A stretch of DNA of 64,000 bases from Tautonia marina (GTDB taxonomy: Bacteria; Planctomycetota; Planctomycetia; Isosphaerales; Isosphaeraceae). A program made the position numbers and the translations under genes. Positions 28,701 through 36,667 of this stretch are shown piece after piece. The stretch lies in assembly GCF_009177065.1 (NCBI RefSeq), contig NZ_WEZF01000010.1, positions 186,001 to 250,000 of the forward strand. The letters are read 5' to 3'. The notes under the pieces are model-generated. The model saw nothing but the letters and a program-made list of their open reading frames with translations. It searched no databases and was not told where the DNA came from. Position 1 is the stretch's first letter; each line of letters opens with the position of its first letter.

Positions 28701-29753
28701 ATGGTCCTTTTCTCTCTCCCAAGACGGACCACGACGGGCTCCAGCCCTTCTCGATCCTCGGGGTTCACCCTGATCGAGCTCCTGGTGGTCATCGCTATTA
28801 TTGGTGTTCTCATCGCGCTCCTGCTGCCGGCCGTTCAGGCAGCTCGTGAAGCAGCTCGACGCGCGCAATGCACCAACAACATGAAGCAGATTGGCATCGC
28901 ACTGCACAATTACCACGACACTGTGGGGGCCTTCCCAACCTCATTCTGGCGTGCCACGCCTGTTTACAACGCGGCCACCCCTGGCGTCCACCCCGAGGCT
29001 CGCTGGGGGCATAGCTGGATCGCCATGACGTTGCCTTATCTGGAACAGCAGCCGATCTATAACGCGATCAATTTCAACGTTGGTGTCGCGGGCGGCCCGG
29101 GTGGATTGCATACACAAATGAACCACACCGGAATGATGACACCGATTAGTACCTTGATGTGCCCAAGCGACCCGTCTCCCACCTTTTCTCCTTACACTCG
29201 CGTTGATACGGGGGTCGGCTGGAACTTCACGACCAATACCGCGCTGAACTCGGGGCCAAAGCTCAGCTATGTCGGAAGCCTGGGGGACAATCACCCCGAT
29301 GACCCGAACTGGTGGCCGTACACCACCAGTCTTCCCGTGGCTCGAAACAACGGCTTCGGTGAAGGAAATACCCACACCGGTATCATGAATCGTTCGGGGG
29401 GTACGACCTCGATCCGAGATATTATCGACGGTACAAGCAATACCTTCGCCGTCGGTGAAACCCTCTTTGAATCGTGCGACTGGTTCACCTGGCCGAACCC
29501 CAACGGAACCACCGGCACCGTCAATGTTCCGATCAATTACGAGGTGACGGAACACAACGGCGACGCGAACGGCATTCGAGACAGCCGAAACTGGCGAGCG
29601 GGGTTCGGCTACCGCAGCCAGCATTCCGGCGTCGTCAACTTCCTGTTTGCCGATGGCAGCGTCCGTGCCATCAAGGAAACGATTAATCGTGATGTTTATC
29701 GATGGCTCAGCACCCGAGCCGGGAACGAACTGGTTTCCAGTGATCAGTACTGA
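28701..29753 (+). CDS. DUF1559 domain protein with type IV pilin-like N-terminus
   Basis: The 350-residue protein starts with a prepilin-type leader: a basic stretch, then GFTLIELLVVIAIIGVLIAL, and the DUF1559-typical LLPAVQAAREAARRAQC. Prepilin peptidase cuts after the Gly. The C-terminus carries the family end LFADGSVRAIKETI. These proteins are hugely expanded in Planctomycetes, and probably form pseudopili or cell-surface structures, although none is characterised in detail. The start at 28701 has an SD (AAGGAG at 28685-28690) and is preferred to an ATG at 28659. A TTGACT at 28606-28611 upstream could be its -35 box. Confidence 0.93.
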   Translation: MVLFSLPRRTTTGSSPSRSSGFTLIELLVVIAIIGVLIALLLPAVQAAREAARRAQCTNNMKQIGIALHNYHDTVGAFPTSFWRATPVYNAATPGVHPEARWGHSWIAMTLPYLEQQPIYNAINFNVGVAGGPGGLHTQMNHTGMMTPISTLMCPSDPSPTFSPYTRVDTGVGWNFTTNTALNSGPKLSYVGSLGDNHPDDPNWWPYTTSLPVARNNGFGEGNTHTGIMNRSGGTTSIRDIIDGTSNTFAVGETLFESCDWFTWPNPNGTTGTVNVPINYEVTEHNGDANGIRDSRNWRAGFGYRSQHSGVVNFLFADGSVRAIKETINRDVYRWLSTRAGNELVSSDQY

Positions 29754-29787
29754 TCGCGTCGACGGCGATCTGTGACGCTCACTTCCT

Positions 29788-29812
29788 CGCTGGGGTCGGC
29801 ACGACCCCAGCG
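29788..29812 (+). terminator. Terminator-like hairpin after the DUF1559 gene
   Basis: CGCTGGGGTCG at 29788-29798 pairs perfectly with CGACCCCAGCG at 29802-29812 around GCA. There is no T-run after it, so it may also be a stability element for the transcript. Confidence 0.6.
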
Positions 29813-29960
29813 TCTCCCATTCGCAGAGAGTTCAACGTGTGATCGTGCCTTGTTCTGTTCACACGATTGACCACAACGCACGCCCCATTCGGCCATTGTG
29901 GTCAATCATCCCCCTCCTGGTGCAATCCCTCTCTCGCATCCGACCGCAGGTGAACTTGCC

Positions 29961-30635
29961 GTGAGCCCTCTCCGAGTCCGAACCCCTGTCATCCTGACGT
30001 TGCCCTCGCTGCTGATCCTGCTCCTGGCCAACGGGTGTGGCACCCCCTCGACCCCCGAACCGGGCGCCGACAGTTCCGTGGTCATGGAATCCAATCCTGA
30101 ACTCTTCCGTGAGTTGCAGGGCAAGCTCAGCGACTTGATCAATGAAACGAGCATGACCTATCAGCAGCTCGACTACGACTACGCCGAGGATTTGCTCGAC
30201 CGGCTCGACCAGTACGAAGCGTATTTCGCTAACGGATCAGACGGTGATCCTCCTCGATTCATGCCCAAGCTCGAAGCCGAGGAAGAACTTGACCATATCC
30301 GTGAGGTCATTCGCCGCTGGGAAGACCAGACCGGGAAAAATCTCCGCGAAGAAGTCGATGCCCTGAAAGCCGATGTGGCGGCCCGCACCGGCGAAGAACA
30401 ATTTTACCCCGAGTTTCAGAAGAAGTTTTCGCTCGCCTTCGACGACTTCATCAAGGTCGAAGTGGCCGAAATTCTTGAGCGTCGCAATCGGATGATTCAT
30501 CAACAGGCCGAGACGCTCCTCGCGCCTCATCGCGAGGAACATCCTGAGATTGTCGAACATTTCGAAGCGATGCTCGCCACTCCCCAGTACGCCCTTCCCG
30601 ATCAGAACGCTCAATCCTCCTCGCCTTCAGCGTAG
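29961..30635 (+). CDS. Putative lipoprotein, helical
   Basis: The 224-residue protein starts at a GTG at 29961 (an earlier GTG at 29898 would leave an unusual N-terminus). The signal reads RTPVILTLPSLLILLLANGC with the lipobox Cys about residue 26. The mature part is strongly charged and mostly alpha-helical, with long Glu/Lys/Asp stretches such as EEELDHIREVIRRWEDQTGK. No family is recognised. It stands between the DUF1559 gene and a CPBP protease gene on the same strand, all with intergenic gaps of about 200 bases. Confidence 0.72.
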   Translation: MSPLRVRTPVILTLPSLLILLLANGCGTPSTPEPGADSSVVMESNPELFRELQGKLSDLINETSMTYQQLDYDYAEDLLDRLDQYEAYFANGSDGDPPRFMPKLEAEEELDHIREVIRRWEDQTGKNLREEVDALKADVAARTGEEQFYPEFQKKFSLAFDDFIKVEVAEILERRNRMIHQQAETLLAPHREEHPEIVEHFEAMLATPQYALPDQNAQSSSPSA

Positions 30636-30821
30636 TCCATCGGATCGCGCGCCACCTTCCCGATGCGTCAGATCCGTTGGATTCTGAGTCCCGTCCCCAC
30701 CGAAAGTCCTCCCTCGCACAATCGTTGCCAGATGGTGGCCAGGGTGTTGCACGATCGTCGATTGCGTCGCATGATCCCTCCGAGGTCGTTTGATCAAGGA
30801 TCGCTGCGGGGCCATTGACCG

Positions 30822-31529
30822 ATGTCCACCGAATCGAAGCATGAGGTCGCAAGCCTCTGGACCTTCGTTCCCTACGTTGCTCCGATGCTTGCCTACATCC
30901 TGTTGACTCAGGCCGAGGCGTTCATCCCGGAGGAACAACAAACCTCTTGGTACCCGGTCGCCTACACCGTCAAGGCCGTCCTGACCGCGATCATCATGGT
31001 CGTCTTTGGCCGATCTGCCTGGGCCGACCTGAAGAAAACACCAGCGATCGGGGGCTGGGTGCTGGCCGTGGTTCTTGGGGTCATGGTCACGGTCGTCTGG
31101 GTCGGGATCGACGGCCTCTATCCCCCACTCCCCTTTCTCGGTGGGGGAACTCGTGAAGGGTTCGACCCAGGCGTGCTCGGCCCGGCGAGCTTCTGGGGGT
31201 TTGTGGCAATCCGCATGATTGGCCTGGTGGTGCTCGTCCCGATCTTTGAAGAACTGTTCTGGCGGTCGTTTCTCATTCGAGTCGTGATCGACCCCGACGA
31301 TTTCCGACGTGTCCCGATTGGACGGGTCACGCCCCTGGCCGCGGTCGTCTCCTCCGCCGCGTTCATGATGGTCCATCCCGAATGGCTTCCGGCCCTCCTG
31401 ACCGGCCTGGCCTGGGCTGGGCTCTTGCACCTGACCCGAAGCGTTTCGGCCTGCGTTCTGAGCCACGCTGTGGCGAATCTTGTGCTGGGAATCTATGTCT
31501 TGACCACAGGGCAGTATCATTTCTGGTAG
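30822..31529 (+). CDS. CPBP-type (CAAX-like) intramembrane metalloprotease, exosortase-associated kind
   Basis: The 235-residue protein has about seven transmembrane helices. The protease signatures are present: FEELFWRSFLI with the two Glu, the His in AAFMMVHPEWLP, and SHAVANLVLGIYVL with a third His. They match the CPBP (Abi) family, and the overall sequence fits the CAAX-protease-related group that TIGRFAM links to exosortase/PEP-CTERM systems. No exosortase gene lies in this window. The natural substrate could be a C-terminal sorting signal or a small membrane peptide. The gene has no clear SD before the ATG. Confidence 0.85.
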   Translation: MSTESKHEVASLWTFVPYVAPMLAYILLTQAEAFIPEEQQTSWYPVAYTVKAVLTAIIMVVFGRSAWADLKKTPAIGGWVLAVVLGVMVTVVWVGIDGLYPPLPFLGGGTREGFDPGVLGPASFWGFVAIRMIGLVVLVPIFEELFWRSFLIRVVIDPDDFRRVPIGRVTPLAAVVSSAAFMMVHPEWLPALLTGLAWAGLLHLTRSVSACVLSHAVANLVLGIYVLTTGQYHFW

Positions 31530-31760
31530 TGGTCGCCCCTCACCAAGCCGTCGGACCGCTTGATCGACGGAAGGCGTTGAGATGACGCGACGACCGACAT
31601 TTCAACCCTTCTCCCGAGACACAAACAGCGGCATAATAGAGCACGTGGGCGAGCACGCAACCGTTTTGGGGCGATTCGTGTCACGGTAATGATTGGCCCG
31701 TTCCGTTCCAGATCGCTCACCCGACCCCGATCCCTTCATCGCGCAGGAGGACGAAGACCG

Positions 31761-32888
31761 ATGAGACGCATCGATGCCTGGCAGGCCGGCTTACCGGCAA
31801 TCGCCCTCTGCCTGTTCGTGACGGGTTGTGGAGGAGGATCGGGAGGCGACGACGAGGTTCCGGTCGTCGACATGAGAGATCCGAGTTTTGGCGGTGCCCC
31901 GGCTCCTCCTCCTGCCCCAGGCCCTCCGGCAGCCGCTCCTGCGGGACCGCAGGCCGCCCCTCTTGCCGGGGCTCCGGTCGGGTTCTCCCCAGATGCCGGC
32001 CCCTCCGAACCGGGCGCAGTCAGTCCACTCGCCGGCCAGCCCGGAGCGGGAGCCACCCCCGTCTCGCCCGTCACCGGTGGCCTGACCGCCGCTCCCGAGG
32101 GAAACCTGGCCAGTGATGCCGCCCTGAACGAGATGCTTGCCGCGGTGAACACCGCAAACGACCCGTCCGCCCCCCGAGGACGCAGCGGAGGTCCTCCGGC
32201 AGGAGCAACTGGGCAACCTGGGCCAAACGATCCCATGATGGCCATGATGGGTGGCCCGGCCGGAGGAATGCCCGGCGTTCCCCCCGTCGGCAGCGAAGGG
32301 ATGATGCCCGGCATGGCCGGTCCTCCCGGAGGGTTCGAGGCCGGCGGCTTTGGTGGGTTCGAGGCCGGCGGACCTCCCGGCTTCCCGGGCGGACCGGGCG
32401 GCTTCCCGGGCGGACCGGGCGGCTTCCCTGGAGGGGCCGGTTCCTCCGAACCCGCGAATTTCGACTCTCCCAGGGGAGCGGTCGACGCCTTCCTCAATGC
32501 CGTCAATGCCAAGGACATTCAGGGTCTCAACGAAGCCACCGCCCTGCGAGCCCCTCGCGAAGCCGAAACCTCGGCTCGACGACGAACCTTCCAGGCCATT
32601 CGTGAGATGAGCCTCACCGAAGAAGAACTGAATATCATCGCTGACGAATTCGAAGGCTTTGAGGTCGCTCAGATGAGTCGCCCCACCTCCGCCGGGATCG
32701 TGAGCTTCATCCTCCGCAAGCAAGGCGACTACGGCAGCACCCTGCAACGCCGGATCGATGTTCGCAAGGAACGAAGCGGTTGGAAAGTCAACGACGTCAC
32801 CGGCATTTCCGAGATCAAGCGCATGGGTGGTCGTGCCATGGAGCAGCTTAATCGAAATCGAAATCGAAACCAGGGCAACCGCCCTTGA
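31761..32888 (+). CDS. Low-complexity Pro/Gly/Ala-rich lipoprotein with C-terminal folded domain
   Basis: The 375-residue protein has a signal ending LFVTGC (Cys about 22), a long disordered region of Pro, Gly and Ala (about 30-230), and a folded C-terminal domain (about 235-355) that begins NFDSPRGAVDAFLNAVNAKD, resembling NTF2-like/DUF4878 domains. The last residues are Asn/Arg-rich. An SD (AGGAGG) at about 31744 supports the ATG at 31761 over the upstream start at 31689. The disordered region includes a GFPGGPG repeat with an exact 21-base DNA repeat (see the repeat entry). It is probably anchored at the outer or cytoplasmic membrane. The function is unknown. Confidence 0.78.
   Translation: MRRIDAWQAGLPAIALCLFVTGCGGGSGGDDEVPVVDMRDPSFGGAPAPPPAPGPPAAAPAGPQAAPLAGAPVGFSPDAGPSEPGAVSPLAGQPGAGATPVSPVTGGLTAAPEGNLASDAALNEMLAAVNTANDPSAPRGRSGGPPAGATGQPGPNDPMMAMMGGPAGGMPGVPPVGSEGMMPGMAGPPGGFEAGGFGGFEAGGPPGFPGGPGGFPGGPGGFPGGAGSSEPANFDSPRGAVDAFLNAVNAKDIQGLNEATALRAPREAETSARRRTFQAIREMSLTEEELNIIADEFEGFEVAQMSRPTSAGIVSFILRKQGDYGSTLQRRIDVRKERSGWKVNDVTGISEIKRMGGRAMEQLNRNRNRNQGNRP
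32379..32432 (+). repeat. 21-base in-frame tandem repeat encoding GFPGGPG
   Basis: Two exact copies (32379-32399 and 32400-32420) and a partial third lie in the lipoprotein gene. They encode part of its Gly/Pro-rich region. Confidence 0.85.
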
Positions 32889-32984
32889 GTCCACTCACCG
32901 GCAGACTGGGCAATCAAGGCTGCCTGCGTAGACTTTCCGAATGAAATCGATTGAAAGAATGACCCTGAGGGTTGTTCGGAATCG

Positions 32985-33030
32985 CCCCCCTCTCTCCGAC
33001 AAAAATCGGGAGAGGGGGTTCTTTTTTCTC
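32985..33030 (+). terminator. Rho-independent terminator after the lipoprotein gene
   Basis: CCCCCTCTC-T-CCGA at 32986-32999 pairs with TCGGGAGAGGGGG at 33006-33018 (one bulged T), and TTCTTTTTTCTC follows. Confidence 0.85.
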
Positions 33031-33206
33031 AAGAATTCCTCTTGAACTGACGGGGATTGCTTCGAAGTTTGCCCCTCAAAGCACTTTGGCACCGGGTCTG
33101 CTTACGAGGCGAGCATCACCTCTTGCCATTCCGACGCAGGATGCGATGGAATCGGATCACGGAGTCTGCTCCGGGTGACTTCCCTGTCACCGACCAACGT
33201 CTGCCC

Positions 33207-33214
33207 AAGGAGGG
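33207..33214 (+). promoter_or_regulatory. Shine-Dalgarno site that decides the start at 33222
   Basis: AAGGAGGG at 33207-33214 is one base before the ATG at 33216 and seven bases before the ATG at 33222, so the second ATG is the likely start. Confidence 0.7.
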
Positions 33215-33221
33215 AATGCGC

Positions 33222-33542
33222 ATGGACTTGATCCCGGTCCACCACGGTTTCGTCTTCGATTCGCTGGTCATTCTCTTTCAGGTTTTCGGCGTGCTCGCCC
33301 TGTGCTTGACTCGGTTGTTTGCAGGGCCTCGGTGGGTCGAGCGCGGTCAGTTCGCGTTTGTGGTGGCGGTTGTGGGGCTTGGCGTTGCCGGAGCCCTGTG
33401 TGGTCATCAGGATTCGGAGTTCGGACTGTTTGCCGGGCTGACCATGACCACCCTGCTGATTGGGATGACGGTCGGAGGGGGTCGAGACACATCCGACTCC
33501 CACACGGTCTGGATCGCCCCTGAAGGCACGGCGACCTCCTGA
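33222..33542 (+). CDS. Small three-helix membrane protein of unknown function
   Basis: The 106-residue protein has three hydrophobic segments at about 10-28, 40-60 and 66-82, and a soluble tail ending in VWIAPEGTATS. Its start is set by a strong Shine-Dalgarno sequence. The gene stands alone between two rho-independent terminators, so it is monocistronic. I do not recognise a family. Confidence 0.72.
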   Translation: MDLIPVHHGFVFDSLVILFQVFGVLALCLTRLFAGPRWVERGQFAFVVAVVGLGVAGALCGHQDSEFGLFAGLTMTTLLIGMTVGGGRDTSDSHTVWIAPEGTATS

Positions 33543-33599
33543 ATCGAAGTCGAGACCGGCCCCCTGACCGGCCAGGTCTACCTGATCGATCCCATCCTC

Positions 33600-33628
33600 A
33601 TCGGGGCCGCCTGGCCCCGATTTTTTTT
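33600..33628 (+). terminator. Strong rho-independent terminator
   Basis: TCGGGGCC at 33601-33608 pairs with GGCCCCGA at 33613-33620 around a four-base loop, and a run of eight T follows directly. It ends the small membrane-protein transcript. Confidence 0.9.
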
Positions 33629-33915
33629 CCGCCGAAAGGGTCCGCTCCATTCCGATCATTGCACCAGCGTTCGCTCGTCGGCTCGTCTGTTCGTCCCTTT
33701 CGCTCTCTGGTGCCGGTCCTTCGAGGGCCGTGACTGCAGGGGGATTTACGGAAGAGTCCGACCTTGAGCCTTACGACCTCGGCGCGGTGCCGTCGGACTC
33801 GGCCCGGGTCGAGTCCCGGACTTTCCGGGACTGCGTGCGACGGGAACCGGTCGTCTCCCCGCTCGACGACCGGGCCCGGAGAACGATCGGCCATCGGCGG
33901 GAAAGGATGGACCTA

Positions 33916-34650
33916 ATGATCGCGATGCTGAAACGGATTTCGATCGCATCGGGCGTGCTGGCCGCGGCCCTCGTCGCGGCGGCCCCGGCCATGGCCGGAG
34001 ACCGCGTTTCAAACCAGCAAACCGCCGATGACGTGGCCGCGGCCCTGCGGTCGCTTCCTGCTCTGTCGGGGCAGCAACTTTCGATCTCTGCCAAGGATGG
34101 AGTGGTGACCCTCTCGGGCACCGTTTCCAATGCCGCGCAGCGATCGGCGGCCATCGAACGTGTCCGTTACCTCTCGGGGGTGAACACGGTTCTTGATGGC
34201 ATTCTCGTCTCCAACGACGACAGCGTTCAGGCGACCCAGTATCAGGTCGCTCACGGTGGGATGAACTCTGGCACCACCTTCGGCGGTGGCCCGATCGGAG
34301 CGCCGATGATGGGAGCCGCTCCCGTCATGGGTGATGCCGGCATGGGCGGCCCGCTGCCCGAAGGCCCCGCCGGCTTCGGTGGTGGCACCCAGGCATCGAG
34401 CCCAGGCTACCCGAACTACGCCTGGCCGAGCTACGCTCCTTACCCCAATTTCTCTGCGGTCGGCTACCCGACGGCTTACCCCTGGCAGGCATGGCCGAAC
34501 ATCGGACCGATCCATCCGTATCCGGAAGTCCCCCTCGATTGGCGCGCGGTGACGCTGCGGTGGGATGACGGCATCTGGTTCCTCGACTTCAAGAAGCACT
34601 ACACCCGGCCGTTCTTCACGCCCTACCCGTTCGGCTTGTTTGCCTACTGA
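33916..34650 (+). CDS. Exported BON-domain protein with aromatic C-terminal tail
   Basis: The 244-residue protein has a signal peptide (MLKRISIASGVLAAALVAAA, cut near AMAG), a BON domain at about 35-92 (LSISAKDGVVTLSGTV, VRYLSGVNTVLDGI), a glycine- and methionine-rich linker and a conspicuous tail rich in Pro, Tyr and Trp ending HYTRPFFTPYPFGLFAY. BON domains usually bind phospholipids or the cell wall. ATG 33916 is preferred (SD-like AAAGG nine bases before) over the ATG at 33907. Function is unknown. The 3' hairpin at 34790 terminates the transcript. Confidence 0.85.
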   Translation: MIAMLKRISIASGVLAAALVAAAPAMAGDRVSNQQTADDVAAALRSLPALSGQQLSISAKDGVVTLSGTVSNAAQRSAAIERVRYLSGVNTVLDGILVSNDDSVQATQYQVAHGGMNSGTTFGGGPIGAPMMGAAPVMGDAGMGGPLPEGPAGFGGGTQASSPGYPNYAWPSYAPYPNFSAVGYPTAYPWQAWPNIGPIHPYPEVPLDWRAVTLRWDDGIWFLDFKKHYTRPFFTPYPFGLFAY

Positions 34651-34789
34651 GATCGGACCCCGAACCCGATCCGGCAAGCGAGTGCCTGGCGAAACGTTTC
34701 CCGACGAATCGTCAGGCCTCCTTGCCCTCGGCAACGGACCGATCTGCCGTGCGGGGCCCCGTGCAATGGCGGGGGGAGGCACTTCCGAA

Positions 34790-34840
34790 CCCGAGGGTCA
34801 GGCGTTGCTTCGGCAGCGTCCTGACCCTCGGGTCGTTTTC
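34790..34840 (+). terminator. UUCG-capped terminator hairpin of the BON gene
   Basis: CCCGAGGGTCAGG (34790-34802) pairs with CCTGACCCTCGGG (34820-34832). The inner part CGTTGC-TTCG-GCAGCG forms a second stem on a UUCG tetraloop with one bulged T. TCGTTTTC follows. Confidence 0.88.
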
Positions 34841-34898
34841 AGGGATCATCCGCTCAAAGGACGTTCGGCTCCAACGGGCATTGTGCGGCTTTCAACGA

Positions 34899-34935
34899 AA
34901 CGACCCGCCCGAGTCCTGGACTCGAGCGGGTCGTT
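34899..34935. terminator. Second, very long hairpin, probable terminator of the minus-strand lipoprotein gene
   Basis: AACGACCCGCCCGAGTC (34899-34915) and GACTCGAGCGGGTCGTT (34919-34935) pair over 17 bases with a single mismatch, around a three-base loop. There is no long T-run on either side. Confidence 0.7.
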
Positions 34936-35025
34936 GCATTCCTGGTTGTTCCCGACACCCACAGTCTAATCAATCCGGGAGAGAGCGATCGATCGAAGGT
35001 TTCGGAAGCGTATCAGGTCTTCAAA

Positions 35026-35274
35026 TCAAGGGGTTTCGGTTTCGGCAGGAGCTTCGGCTTCCGGAGCATCCAGCCCTTCGAGATCGCCGGCAGGACCTTC
35101 CATCGCACCGGCCTCGCCGGTGTCTTCGAGCATCAGGTCATCGCCGGGCATCGGCTCGGTCGCGGCCGCGTCGTCAGCGGGAGGAACCGCTTCATCGCCA
35201 CCGCCGCAACCAGGCAGGACGACCAGGGCAGCAAACAAGGCGGCGATCGAAAATGCGGAGGTAAGAGCCTTCAA
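35026..35274 (-). CDS. Small acidic lipoprotein started at TTG
   Basis: The frame gives an 82-residue lipoprotein if read from the TTG at 35274: KALTSAFSIAALFAAL then VVLPGC with lipidated Cys at about 23. A Shine-Dalgarno AGAAGGTG lies six bases upstream of this TTG, and upstream in-frame starts would remove the signal peptide. The mature part is strongly acidic and Ala/Pro/Glu-rich (AAATEPMPGDDLM, ETETP end). It is probably disordered. It is not related to any domain I can name. Confidence 0.7.
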   Translation of the reverse strand: MKALTSAFSIAALFAALVVLPGCGGGDEAVPPADDAAATEPMPGDDLMLEDTGEAGAMEGPAGDLEGLDAPEAEAPAETETP

Positions 35275-35434
35275 GGTGCACCTTCTTGATTCAAAGGATC
35301 GATCCGGGGAAGACGCCACTTTGCCAATTTCGGTGGTCTTCTCTCTCCCCAGGCCTAGTAGCTTGGCCACCTGAGACCCGTTTCGCAAGGCTCGACCCCG
35401 AACTTTTTCGTCCAATGGTGGCTCGGCACCCAAC

Positions 35435-36592
35435 TCAAAGCACACCGGCCGTCATCTCAGTGAGGGCCTTGAGCAACGTTTCGATGTCCTCCGCCGTATT
35501 AAACGGGCCCGGACTGACCCGTAATGTTCCGTCGGGATAGGTGCCGAGTGCCCGATGAATATAGGGGGCACAATGCAGACCGGCCCGGACGGCGATGCCG
35601 TGGCTCGCGTCCAGGCCAAGCGCCAGATCCTGCGACGGAAAGACGTCCTGATCCGGGGGGATGAGAGACAGGGCGCCGACGTGCGTGGCCGGGTCCCATC
35701 GTCCGGCGATCCGCCAGCCGTCTCCATTCCCCTCGACCCAGTCGACCACCCGTTGCAAGAGATCAACCTCGTGGCGGCGATTCGCCTCGATCGTCTGACC
35801 GGCGACCCACCGAACTCCCTCGGCCAGCCCGGCAATCCCCAGGACGTTCGGCGTGCCCCCTTCCAGGCGATAGGGGAGTTCCTCCGGCTGGACCGGATGC
35901 TTCGAGTCGCCACCCGTGCCCCCTTCTCGCCAGACCCGGACCGAGGCCCGAGGTCCCACGTAGAGCACGCCCGTCCCTGTTGGCCCATAGAGTGCCTTGT
36001 GTCCGGGAAAGGCCAGCAAATCGATCGGGGTCTTTCGCAGGTCGATCGGCACAACCCCGGCCGACTGCGCCGCGTCGACCAGAAAGAGCGCCCCGGCCTC
36101 CCGAACCATCGGCGCAATGGCCTCGATCGGCTGGACGGTCCCGAGCACGTTGGCCGCATGAGTTAGGGCCACCAGCTTCGTCTTCGGCGTGATCGCGGCC
36201 CGAAGTTCGTCGGGGTCGAGATAGCCCTCGTGTGAACTGAGCCGGGTCAGGGTAATCGTCCCGGCCCGTTCCATGGCCACCAGAGGGCGACTGACGGAAT
36301 TATGCTCCAGATCCGACGTGATCACATGATCGCCCGGATTAACCACCCCCTTGATCGCCATGTTCAGCGCATCGGTGCAGTTGAGGGTGAAAATCCAGCG
36401 CTCCGGCTCCTCTCCGTTGAAAAATTGATTGAGCGTGTGCCGTGCCTGATCCAGTGACCGCTCGGCCTCCGTCGCCATCCGGTGCCCCGACCGCCCTGGA
36501 TTTGCCAACTGAGTTCGGGCGAAGCGGTCAAGCGTCTGATAGACCGATTCGGGCTTGGGGAAACTGGTGGCGGCGTTGTCGAGATAGATCAT
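35435..36592 (-). CDS. Cysteine desulfurase family aminotransferase (class V)
   Basis: The 385-residue protein is a PLP-dependent fold type I enzyme. The PLP Lys lies in LLAFPGHKALYGPTGTG, the His/Asp region in LVALTHAANVLG and FLVDAAQSAGVVP, and the catalytic Cys in AVRAGLHCAPYIHRALG. The sequence resembles the EF2568-type desulfurases more than IscS or SufS. It takes sulfur from L-cysteine as a persulfide. It is the last of four genes on the minus strand with threonine synthase, a MoaD/ThiS-like carrier and a MoeB-like enzyme, which suggests it feeds sulfur to that carrier. Confidence 0.9.
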   Translation of the reverse strand: MIYLDNAATSFPKPESVYQTLDRFARTQLANPGRSGHRMATEAERSLDQARHTLNQFFNGEEPERWIFTLNCTDALNMAIKGVVNPGDHVITSDLEHNSVSRPLVAMERAGTITLTRLSSHEGYLDPDELRAAITPKTKLVALTHAANVLGTVQPIEAIAPMVREAGALFLVDAAQSAGVVPIDLRKTPIDLLAFPGHKALYGPTGTGVLYVGPRASVRVWREGGTGGDSKHPVQPEELPYRLEGGTPNVLGIAGLAEGVRWVAGQTIEANRRHEVDLLQRVVDWVEGNGDGWRIAGRWDPATHVGALSLIPPDQDVFPSQDLALGLDASHGIAVRAGLHCAPYIHRALGTYPDGTLRVSPGPFNTAEDIETLLKALTEMTAGVL

Positions 36593-36667
36593 CTGCGGAT
36601 TCCCACGAAGGATGGTCCGGGCGGAGGCGGCAATGCGGCGGTGAGGTCGTTCTCGTTCCAGCGATCG

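Larger units (their letters stand above)
34651..35025. other. Convergent intergenic region with two long hairpins
   Basis: No coding sequence is supported. A hairpin with UUCG loop at 34790-34832 and a 17-base-pair hairpin at 34899-34935 fill the centre. A ten-base palindrome CGGGGCCCCG also occurs near 34752. Confidence 0.7.

Noticed and set aside
32379-32432. Direct repeats that might be a CRISPR array
   Set aside because: The repeats are contiguous, in frame and code for GFPGGPG; there are no spacers.
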